Positions 55,486-64,000 of a DNA stretch of 64,000 nucleotides are shown piece by piece; the first letter of the stretch is position 1; every line of letters begins with the position of its first letter. The notes under the pieces were generated by a model that was given only the letters and a program-made list of their open reading frames with translations, made no database searches and was not told the origin of the DNA. Where the stretch lies: NCBI GenBank assembly GCA_910574455.1, contig CAJSYZ010000002.1, forward strand, positions 4,241,671 to 4,305,670. Reading direction: 5' to 3'. This stretch comes from Trichaptum fuscoviolaceum. Taxonomy: Eukaryota; Basidiomycota; Agaricomycetes; Hymenochaetales; Trichaptaceae. The position numbers were made by a program, and so were the translations under genes.

Positions 55486-58339
55486 TCAAGTGAGATGATG
55501 GAGTCTTTTATAGGCTTTGAGGATGGTCTGTGCGTTCCGAAGATGTGACTCGGGTTCCCATGAGTTTCCAGAAGTGGGGTAACCTTTCCATTTTATAAGA
55601 TATTGTCGCCTGGTGCCATTCCCATGGTGGGCTCGGATGGCTTCTACTTCGAATTGTTCTTGTCCTTCGATTAGATCAGGTGGGGGGTTACTGTGGGGTG
55701 GTCCATATGCTTCCGTCTCAGTGTATCTCACGAGAAGCGCGGCGTGGAATACTGGGTGTATCTTCCATTTAGTCCGTGAGAGATCTAATTCATAGACGAG
55801 TGGAGATAAGACTTTCTTGATCTTGAAGGGACCATCGCGTTTTTCCTTGAACTTTTGCGATAAACCGGGAATTCGAAGGTTCTTTGAGTCTAGCCAAACT
55901 TTGTCTCCTTTGTTGAATGGTTTGAAGTTTCGGAAAGTGCGTTCTTTCATTACCATAGCAGCGACTGAATGGGCTGCTAAGGCTTCTGATCGATGTACTG
56001 TGAGGTTGGCAAGTCGTTGTGATACGGATGGGACGTTTGATTTCGGATATTTCAGGGGTAGTGGAATGGGGTCGTATCCCATGAGAAGCGAGAAAGGGGT
56101 TCTCTTGGTGACAGCGTGGGCACGATTGTTATGGGCAAATTCAATGTTGGGAATGTGTCTAGACCAGTTCTCAGGTTCCGCAGTACAATAGATCCGGAGG
56201 TATACTTCGATCTCTTGATTGGTCCGTTCGGCTTGTCCATCAGTTTGAGGGTGGTAAGCGGTGGACATAGACGACTTGATTCCTATGATCTTGCAGAGTT
56301 CTTGGAATGCTTTAGAAGCGAATTGGGGTCCTCTGTCGGATATAATGCGTATCGGAAGTCCAAATCATCGATATACATTGTCGAAGTATAGTTGTGCCGT
56401 TTCAATTGCGTCTACTGTCTTCTCGCATGGAATGAGGACAATAGCTTTGGAGCAATCGTGATCAATGACTAATAGAAGTGTGTCATAGCCATGTGACATT
56501 GGTAAATCGGTGATGAAGTCCATATTGACGTGGGAGAATGGAAACGAGTGTTTGTCGGCGGCGATAGGCATTAGTGGTGGAGCGGTCGGATGGTGATTGA
56601 CTTTCATTTGTTGACATAGTGCGCATCCATGGACATAGTCGGATACAAACTTCTGCATCCTGGGCCAGTAATACGTCCTTCGGACCTGTTCCAGGGTGTT
56701 AAATATGCCAGGGTGTGCTCGAACTGGTATATCATGGTGAAGTCGGAGAATAGTGCGCTTTAATTCAAGGTTGTCCGGGATATAGATGCGATTTTTGAAG
56801 TAAAGGATGCCATCATCATCGAAAAACCAGTCCTTGAGGGCAGTTCGGGCAGGTGGTAGTTTCTTCTTTAGCTGGGCAATGGTGTTGGTGAGGAATTCAT
56901 CTTTCTTCATCGATTCTTTGATGGATTTTGTGAGGCTATCTGTGTCTGGGAGGTCGTCATCAGATTCATAGTCTTCCTCTTCTTCTTCGTCTTCAGAATT
57001 TTCTTGATCCTTCTGTTCCTGAAGAGTGGAAATGAATAGGTCCTTCGGAAGCATAATCGATGATTCGTTGAGATTCTCCCCCTGTTTAACATGGTCCGCC
57101 CGGCGGGATAGAAGATCGGATTGAATCATTTGTTTGCCGGGGACATGTGTGATATGAAGGTCGAATTGTGAGAGCAACAGATGCCATCGTGCTTGACGGG
57201 GTGAGAGTCGTCGGGCCTCTCGCCAGTAGGTAAGGTTGCGATGATCACACCAAAGTGTAACAGGGTGTGGGGATCCAAGGAGATAGTGTTTCCAAGTGAT
57301 GAGGGCACGGATAATAGCTAATAGTTCGCGATCATAGATCTCGTAGTTCCGTTCAGCGGAGTTTAGTGATTGCGAAATATAACCAATTGGCTTGAGAACA
57401 CCGTTGTCATCATGTTGTCGAAGGACTGCTCCGGTTGCAACTTTGGAAGCGTCAGTTTCGAGGAAGAAGGGATTGTGCGGATTGGGCATAAGAAGTAACG
57501 GATGTTGAGTGAACGCGGCCTTGAGATCATCGAATGATTTTTGTTCTACTTCAGTCCATTTGAAAGGTTGATCTTTGCGTTTGAGGTTGTCCAAGGGTTT
57601 GGTGATTTCGGCGTAGTGTGGAATAAAACGGCGGTAGAAGTTGGTGAATCCAGTGAATGAACGGATATCTTTGACAGTAGTCAGAGTTGGCCATTTAGTG
57701 ATTCCTTCGATTTTTGTTGGGTCGGTTTGGATGTGATTAGGTGTAATAATGAGTCCAAGATAGGGTAGTTTCTGCGTATGGAAAAAGCATTTGGTAGGCT
57801 TGAAGTAGAGGTCATTCTTTTCAAGGATAGTGAAGGCACGTCGTGCTCGAGAAATGAGTTCCGGTAAGGTTGGGGCATGTATGAGGATGTCGTCCATGTA
57901 AACCAAGAGATGATTTAGAAGGATTTCTTCGCCAAGAATATCATTCATAAAGTGTTGAAAGGTGGCAGGTGAGTTGCATAGGCCGAAAAACATAACTGTT
58001 GGTTCGAAAAGTCCTCGTTGAGTGGTAAATGCGGCTTTCCATTGATCTCCATCCTTGATGCGGATATTATTGTATCCCCATCGGATATCTAGGGCGATGA
58101 AGTAGTGAGATCCATGTAACTTGTCTAATAGATCCTGGACAAGTGGTAATGGGTACGCATTCTTGATGGTTCCATTGTTGAGGTAACGGTAATCTTGAAC
58201 AGGTCGTAAGGTACCGTCTTTCTTGTCAACGAAGAAGAGAGGGGATGCCATAGGTGACTTCGAAGGTCTGATATATCCATTCTTGAGGTTCTCATCGATG
58301 AAGGCATCGAGAGCAGCTTGTTGCGGAAGTGAGAGTGGA
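55486..58339 (-). pseudogene. Element 1 pol: RT, RNase H, integrase, chromodomain (one in-frame stop)
   Basis: The frame is open from 58339 to about 56365, then TGA, then open from the next codon to 55486. RT shows the YMDD box (VYMDDILIHA) and LDIRWGYNNIRI; RNase H shows FLETDASKVATGAV. Integrase has its HHCC region (RLHHDIPVRAHPGI ... CALCQQ) and DDE pieces (NMDFITDLP, ISDRGPQF, NQEIEVYL). The chromodomain reads YLIKWKGYPTSGNSWEPESH. The TGA separates the integrase core Asp residues, so the protein is disabled unless the stop is read through. Confidence 0.85.
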
Positions 58340-58915
58340 TGTTACGACCTAGAGTGGTTCCTTCGCTTTCGAGACCCTGAATCGGACACGGACGACGATC
58401 GGACGCAATGAGCGGTGGTTCTCACTCTGAGAAGCACTTTACAAGTCAATTAAGCTATTCTACACATCAGAGCTAAAGATAAACACATCACCTGAGAAGC
58501 ACTTTACAAGAGGCCAAAAGTGGAGTGCTTCGCAGGGGGATCCGCGGTTTTGATGAACAAAGGCAAAAACTATACAGTACCAAGCCACTGGACCCTGATC
58601 CGACTAGGTCCGACCTATACCGCTGACGTAAGTCGGAGTTCGGGGTCCCGCTCTAGTCGGGGTCCCGCATCGGTAGAGCGGAGGTTCGAGTCGGAGTGGC
58701 GGAAGAAAGAAAGAAAAGAGAATTGTTTGCAGGGCGCTTGTCCTAGCGGCCTGCAAACATACAGGCAAGTAATCTATGCAAAAAGGAAGAGAATCGGAGT
58801 CAAAGAAAGTCCGGTTTCGGACCGGACATGTCGGGGATCCGACTCGGAGTGTGATCGTAAAAGAAAATAAAAGAAAAATAAAAGAAATAAAATAACCTGA
58901 GGCGGATTCCTGACA
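58340..58915 (-). repeat. 3' LTR of Ty3/gypsy element 2
   Basis: This is 576 bp from tgttacgacc to the terminal tgaca; on the minus strand it reads TGTCAGG...CGTAACA. It abuts a polypurine tract (minus strand ggagggggataa, 58916-58927) on the element side. It is inserted into the RT-proximal coding sequence of element 1. Confidence 0.8.
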
Positions 58916-58957
58916 TTATCCCCCTCCAAGGGCGCTCCTAAAGAGCGCGCGCGTTCG

Positions 58958-61900
58958 TTAGCGAATGGCGTCGGGGTACCGACGATAGAACTTTCGGATA
59001 ACGGCGGGGGCATGCTCCATGTTCGCGGCATCGATCCATTGGTCTTCCTCGGGTCCATAGCCTTTCCAGCGAACCAAATACTGCAGAGTCCGACCTCGAC
59101 CGCTTCGGCGCGAATTAAGGACTTCGGATACTTCGTATTCAATGTCGCCGTCGACGTTTACGGGCTCTGGCGGTGTCTGGACGCGACCAGGAATAGTGTC
59201 CGGTGTATACTTCGTGAGAAGCGACACATGGAACACTGGGTGAATCCGCATAGTCACAGGCAGCTGAAGCTCGTAATTCAAGAGTCCGATCTTCCGCAAA
59301 ACCGTGTAGGGTCCGAGTCTCCGCGGATTCAGCTTGCGCGTGCCCGGTATTGCGATATTCCGTGCGTCGAGCCATACCTTGTCTCCTGGTCGGATGTCCG
59401 GCGTGTCTGCATGTCCCTGGTCGTAATACCGCTTCATCCGCTCCGCTGCGACTTCGAGAGCCGCGCGAGCATCCTCCTGAGCCTTCTGAAGCAGGTCGAG
59501 TCGGTCGTCCGCTGCGGGTACCGTCGAAAGTCCGGCACTCGGTACAATGGTGAACTCGGGGTCGTATCCATACAGTAGCGCGAAGGGAGACACCTTGGTA
59601 GCGGAGTGCGCTCGTGTGTTGTGCGCAAACTCCGCCATGGGCAGTAACTCCGACCAATTTTCCTGTCGGACGTCGGTAAACGCGCGGAGATACTGTTCCA
59701 ACTCCTGGTTCACCCGCTCGGTCTGACCGTCCGTTTGCGGGTGGAAGGATGTCGATGTCGCGCCCTCAATCCCGAGTCGATGGAGTACCGCCTTCATAAA
59801 CCGGGACACGAACTGTGTACCCCGGTCCGAAATGACCTTGCGCGGCGTGCCATGGTGTTTCCAAACTTCGGACACAAACAAGTCCGCTGTCCGCGCGGAG
59901 TCAATATCCGAGGTAGTCGGTATGAAATGGGCCTGTTTGGTGAGTCGGTCTACAACCACAAAGATGGCGTCGTATTCGCCGGACTGTGGCAGCTGTGTGA
60001 TAAAATCGCATGAAATGACCTGCCACGGTCCGTCTGGTACTTCATTGGGCTGAAGCGGACCAACCGGACGTTGCGGGATGTTCTTCGTCCGCATACAAGT
60101 GTCACAGCCCGACACGTACCGCTCGACGAATGTGGACATACCAGGCCACCAGTAATTCCGACTCACCAGCTCGTAGGTCTTCCAACGACCCGGATGTCCG
60201 ACCGGAAGCGAATCGTGGTGTAACTTGACGATATCGCGGCGGATCTCCTCGTCCTTCGGCACATAGACCTTACCCCGGTACAGCAGCAGCCCATCCTCCG
60301 TGTTCCACTCCTCCAAATCGTTCGCCAGCGCGCGCGGAGCCCCTTCCTTCACCTTCTCAATCGCCTCAACCAATTCCTCGTCAAACCTCTCGGACTCCCG
60401 AATCCTCCGCAACAATTCCGTATCCCCCTCTGCCCGGACCATCCCTCGTCGCATCGCCAACGTGTAGAAGCGGTTCGTGTCCAGCAGGACCTTGTTCGTA
60501 TTGTCCGGTCCGTCAGGACGAAGATCTTCGCGCCTGGACAAGGCATCCGGCTTTCCACCGAGTCGTCCGGGACGGTGGCGGATCAGAAAGTCAAAACGGC
60601 TAAGGAACAAGCTCCAGCGGGCCTGGCGTCTCGTGAGGTTTCGGGCTTCCGCAAAGAAGAGCAGGTTGCGGTGGTCCGACACAATATCAATTTTGTGCGG
60701 ACTTCCTTCGAGATAGTGCCGCCACTCGTCCAAGGCTCGGACGATGGCTAGAAGCTCCTTGTCGTGGATCTCATAGTTCCTCTCCGCATCGCCCAGGGAC
60801 TTCGAATAGTAGGCCACTGGGTGAATGTCACCATCTGGTCCGATCTGCGAAAGTACCGCTCCGGTCGCGAAGTCCGAAGCATCACATTCGAGGATGAAGG
60901 GTTTCTCGAGGTCGGGCATCGCAAGGACCGGTGCCTCCGCAAACTTCTTCTTCAAGGCATCGAAGGACTCTTGCTGGCGGGTAGTCCAGCGCCACTGGAC
61001 ATCCTTCCGCAACAATTCGGTCATGGGAACCGCCAGCTTCGAGAAGTCCTTGATAAAACGTCGGTAGAAGTTTGCGAACCCCAAGAAAGCCTGAATGTCC
61101 TTCACCTTCGCCGGAGTCGGCCAGTCGGCCACCGCTTCGACCTTCTTCGGATCCATCGAGATAATCCCAGCGCCAATGATCATACCCAAGTACTCGATGG
61201 AGTCCTTGTGGAACTCGCACTTTTCGGGCTTACAGAACAGGTCATACTTCTCCAGACGTCGGAGTACCTCCTTAACGTGTTCCTCGTGCTCCGACTCGTT
61301 CTCCGAAAAAATGCAGATGTCATCGAGGTAGATAATGACAATAACATCCAGCATATCCTTGAAGAGCTCGTTCATCATCCGCTGAAACGTAGCGGGTGCG
61401 TTCGTAAGTCCGAAAGTCATAACGGTCGGTTCGAAGTGGCCCTCCTGAGTCCGAAAAGCGGCCTTCCACTCGTCGCCTTCCTTGATGCGGATATTGTTGT
61501 ATCCGGCCCGCAAGTCAAGCTTGGTGAAAACGCGGGCCTTCTTCAAGGAATCGATGAGTTCTGTGGTGAGGGGAAGCGGGTACCGATTTTTGACGGTGAT
61601 TTCATTGAGTTTTCGGTAGTCGACGACCATCCGAAGCGATCCGTCCTTCTTTTTGATGAAGAAGACCGGAGCAGCGGCGGGGGACTTCGACGGTCGGATG
61701 TAACCCTTTCGAAGGTTCTCCTCAATGAACTCCTTCAAGGCTGCCCGCTCCGCCGGTGCCATAGGATAGATCTTGCTGTACGAAGGTGTCTTTCCGGGCT
61801 CCAGGTCGATTGCATGGTCAAACGGCTTCCTCTCGGGCAACCGTTCGGCCTCTGACTTCGAAAACACCTTCGCAAACTCGCGGTACTGCGGGGGGACCAT

Positions 61901-62745
61901 CTCCTCGAAGGACTTGTCACCCTCCTTCACTGCCGACTTCTCCGCAATTGCCTGCGACCAGGTATACGAGGCCGCAACTTTATGCACAAAGTCCGGATCG
62001 TCCGCCACATAGAACTGCTCCGCGTCATGGTAGATATCCATGTACTTTTCGGAGTACCGAAATCCGGGGGGAATCTTCGCAAGGTCGTCAGACTCACTGT
62101 CCGACTCCTCTGAATCATCACCGACTTCCGCAACGCAGACTCTCGCATGGGGCTGCGGTCGCGGTCGCATCTGTCGACTGTTCTTGCATCGCGCGGCCCG
62201 CAACTTGCGGACGGCGCGGGGTAGCGGTTGTCCGGCTTCTACGACTCTTGCCTCTTCGACAGGGCGGCATTCATTCGGACATCGCGTAAAGCTGATGGTC
62301 TCGTCGTTCCAATCAATCTCGGGGTTATGGTGGTGTAACCAATCTATCCCAATGATCAACGGATAGTCTCCGATGTTTGCCACTGTGGCATCGACTTCTT
62401 CTTTGTGTCCACCGATCTCCAGAGTAAGTCGGACTTGGTCTGTAATCGGACCACTCTGGTTCAGCGAATCGTCGGCGTTGTACACCTTGATTGGTCGGTC
62501 GAGAGGACGAGTACGTAGTCCGAACTTCCGCACCAGCTTCTGGTTGATAATCACCGAAAATGCACCGCAGTCTAGCAGCGCTCTCATGCTCAAAATCTTT
62601 CGGCCGTCACTTATTCTCACTGGGACATGGATGAATCGACGCAAACTCTTGTGTATTAGCGAAGTACGATTGTACACAGAGGGATCGGATACATCATCAT
62701 CTAACAGCGAAAATCGGTTCGGGGTCTTTGGCGGAACGACCGCGC
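58958..62745 (-). CDS. Element 2 pol polyprotein: protease, RT, RNase H, integrase, chromodomain
   Basis: The frame is open from the codon after a TAG at about 62748; no ATG occurs near its start, so expression probably depends on recoding from gag or an alternative initiation. At least 1239 residues. Domains in order: retropepsin-like LLDCGAFSVIIN (DCGA instead of DSGA/DTGA), RT with YLDDICIFS, RNase H (FILECDASDFATGAV), and integrase (HHDSLPVGHPG ... CDTCMRTK; ISCDFITQLP, ISDRGTQF, NQELEQYL). The C-terminal chromodomain reads EYEVSEVLNSRR and YLVRWKGYGPEEDQW. Chromodomains direct integration to heterochromatin in related elements. Confidence 0.92.
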
Positions 62746-62756
62746 CCTAGACCCAC

Positions 62757-64000
62757 TCAAAAACCCTGACTCTTGAGAGCAGCTGCGACCGCTTTGGCGA
62801 TCTCGTCAACGGTCGGAGTGCGAGCGGCATTCACGGTCGGAGTCTCGTCGCGGACTTCCTCGAGGGTCGCCGTCGGTGTCTTGGAAGCGGCGGCGGGCGC
62901 AGAGGCGGCGGGCGGAGCGGTGGACGACGAGGCGGCGGTCTGTGAAGCCACCTTCGATCGGACATTTGATCTCTTGCTCCGCTGCGGACAGTCTCGAGCC
63001 AGATGTCCATGCTCACCGCACTGGAAGCAAAGTCCGCGGCGCATCATCTCTTCAGTGCTCAAGCGATCGATGTCCATCGCGTCGGGGTCCCGCGTAGGTC
63101 CGCGCGAAGCGGAGTGGTGTGTCTGCGAGCGGGAGCCCCAGTTCGGACTCCAGTTGTACTGCTTGAAGCCAGTCCGACGTGCACGCAAGTCCTCATCGTA
63201 TTCGCAAAGAAGTCGGACCCAATGGTCGAAGCTCTTCGTCTCCGGGATCTCCTTGCTCGCCAGATCGTAGCGGAACTGGCTGCTGAGTCCGGTCTCGAAC
63301 ACCAGCATCTTCCCATCCATTCCCCAGTCCACCTCCGCCTCCACCATCAACGCACGAAACTTCGCCGCATACTCCGACACCGTGTCCTTGCCCTGGCGCA
63401 GTTTCATAAGCTCCTGTCCGGCGTGGCGCTTGATGTTCGGACGTCCGAACGCGGACTGGAGGGACTCCAGGAAGAGGTCCAAGTCGGTCATGAGAGCAGG
63501 GACTTCGGTGCCTTTGAGGGCGGCAGTTGTGTGCGGACGAGCCCACTGTTCAGCGGGCCCGCGGAGTAGCGAAGCAGCCCATAGACAGGCCATCGTCGGA
63601 CCGCCTACAAACTCCTGGGGGCGCATCTGGACATAAAGTCGGACCTTCTGCGACCACTCCTCGAAGCTGATACTCTCCGCCTCCTTATCTTTCGGTGTAC
63701 GCCCATAGAACGCGGGCGGGGCACCGACCTTCGGACCCTTGGGAGTGCGGGTCGCGCCTTCCTGCGCATTTCGGACGAACAGGTTCATGAAGTCGTGGAG
63801 GCGCTGGTTTTCGGCGGTCACCTCCTGCAGGTGTGACTGGAGAGGTCGGGTGGCATCATTGATAGCCTGGAGGACGTGTGGGGGGAGGTCTCCGCTCTGC
63901 TGGGGCGGTGGTGCGGTCTGGGCGGGAGCAGCGTCCGGAGTCGGAGTCGGAGCAGCGCCTGGTGCGGGCGCTGCTTGCGCGGGGTTGATCGGGTCGGTCA
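62757..64000 (-). CDS. Element 2 gag, 5' end cut by window edge
   Basis: The frame is open from the right edge to TGA at 62757-62759. The visible part has a Pro/Ala-rich stretch (TPTPDAAPAQTAPPPQQ) and a capsid-like region (SFEEWSQKVRLYVQMRP, LYVQ; GKDTVSEYAAKFRALMVEAE). One CCHC zinc knuckle, CFQCGEHGHLARDC, is typical of nucleocapsid. The last residues are KAVAAALKSQGF. Gag and pol are in different frames and separated by about 10-80 bp without an ATG. Confidence 0.88.
   Translation of the reverse strand, partial: TDPINPAQAAPAPGAAPTPTPDAAPAQTAPPPQQSGDLPPHVLQAINDATRPLQSHLQEVTAENQRLHDFMNLFVRNAQEGATRTPKGPKVGAPPAFYGRTPKDKEAESISFEEWSQKVRLYVQMRPQEFVGGPTMACLWAASLLRGPAEQWARPHTTAALKGTEVPALMTDLDLFLESLQSAFGRPNIKRHAGQELMKLRQGKDTVSEYAAKFRALMVEAEVDWGMDGKMLVFETGLSSQFRYDLASKEIPETKSFDHWVRLLCEYDEDLRARRTGFKQYNWSPNWGSRSQTHHSASRGPTRDPDAMDIDRLSTEEMMRRGLCFQCGEHGHLARDCPQRSKRSNVRSKVASQTAASSSTAPPAASAPAAASKTPTATLEEVRDETPTVNAARTPTVDEIAKAVAAALKSQGF

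Larger units (their letters stand above)
53500..58339 (-). mobile_element. Ty3/gypsy chromovirus element 1 (interrupted, inactive)
   Basis: On the minus strand the order is reverse transcriptase, RNase H, integrase, chromodomain, then two further open frames and the 3' LTR. The polyprotein frame is cut by one TGA after FDNVYR (about 56365). At 58339/58340 the coding sequence stops abruptly where element 2's LTR begins, so protease, gag and the 5' LTR are beyond the nested insertion. Confidence 0.85.
58340..64000 (-). mobile_element. Ty3/gypsy chromovirus element 2 (intact coding, 5' end beyond window)
   Basis: The minus-strand order is gag (right edge to 62757), pol (about 62745-58958), polypurine tract, 3' LTR. 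No stop or frameshift is seen in either frame. GC-rich codon use (many cgg, cgc, ccg) differs sharply from the neighbouring AT-richer genes and from element 1, consistent with a distinct, recently arrived lineage. The 5' LTR and primer binding site would lie to the right of base 64000. Confidence 0.88.

Noticed and set aside
59012..59578. 188-codon plus-strand frame, and similar ones at 62773-63569
   Set aside because: They are antisense shadows of the integrase/chromodomain and gag coding sequence.
60764..61855. 363-codon plus-strand open frame
   Set aside because: It is antisense to the RT/RNase H part of element 2 pol, whose GC-rich codons leave the opposite strand open. No domain is recognisable.
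1..64000. tRNA, rRNA or CRISPR features
   Set aside because: I saw no cloverleaf-like or rRNA-like sequence and no regularly spaced repeats; the genome is eukaryotic.

Overview
The window is nuclear DNA of a basidiomycete fungus, most likely an Agaricomycete of the Agaricales. The genes carry short (about 45-75 bp) GT-AG introns. They include Agaricomycete-typical families such as DUF6534 membrane proteins and UstYa/DUF3328 oxidases. The middle of the window shows the conserved layout of the homeodomain (A, or HD) mating-type locus: beta-flanking gene, glycogenin-like glycosyltransferase, divergent HD2/HD1 pair, a second HD2, and mitochondrial intermediate peptidase. I derived all gene models by hand from splice signals and reading-frame phase; every multi-exon model given with exon coordinates closes in frame.

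Region 1 (1-24.2 kb) is an accessory, duplication-rich cluster. It contains a LEA-like protein, a DUF6534 membrane protein, two near-identical polytopic membrane proteins, one intact canonical UstYa oxidase (6759-7398), one divergent UstYa oxidase (22336-22960), several decayed UstYa copies, and a membrane-anchored beta-lactamase-fold serine hydrolase. Scattered among them are five very small secreted-peptide genes (9375, 11045, 12584, 14138, 23791). Each has the same two-exon architecture: a signal peptide beginning MIAK or MIAR, a phase-1 intron, a variable linker, and a C-terminal F-[FY]-x-x-Y-[EP] motif followed by an acidic tail. Small secreted precursors with a conserved aromatic core beside UstYa oxidases resemble dikaritin-type fungal RiPP pathways (ustiloxin, phomopsin, asperipin). 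This core and architecture match none that I know, so this is my candidate for an undescribed system.

Region 2 (24.7-48.4 kb) is the HD mating-type locus and housekeeping neighbours: beta-fg, a GT8 protein with a long disordered tail, HD2-a and HD1 divergently transcribed, a 4 kb stretch of decayed sequence, a solitary HD2-b, MIP, a DDT/WHIM chromatin protein and a FAM32A homologue. The HD1 homeodomain has His in place of the normally invariant recognition-helix Asn.

Region 3 (49-64 kb) is decayed and transposon-rich. It holds a broken group III hybrid histidine kinase, a 3'-5' exonuclease-like gene interrupted in an intron by a Ty3/gypsy element, and nested into that element a second, apparently intact Ty3/gypsy chromovirus whose 5' part runs off the right edge.
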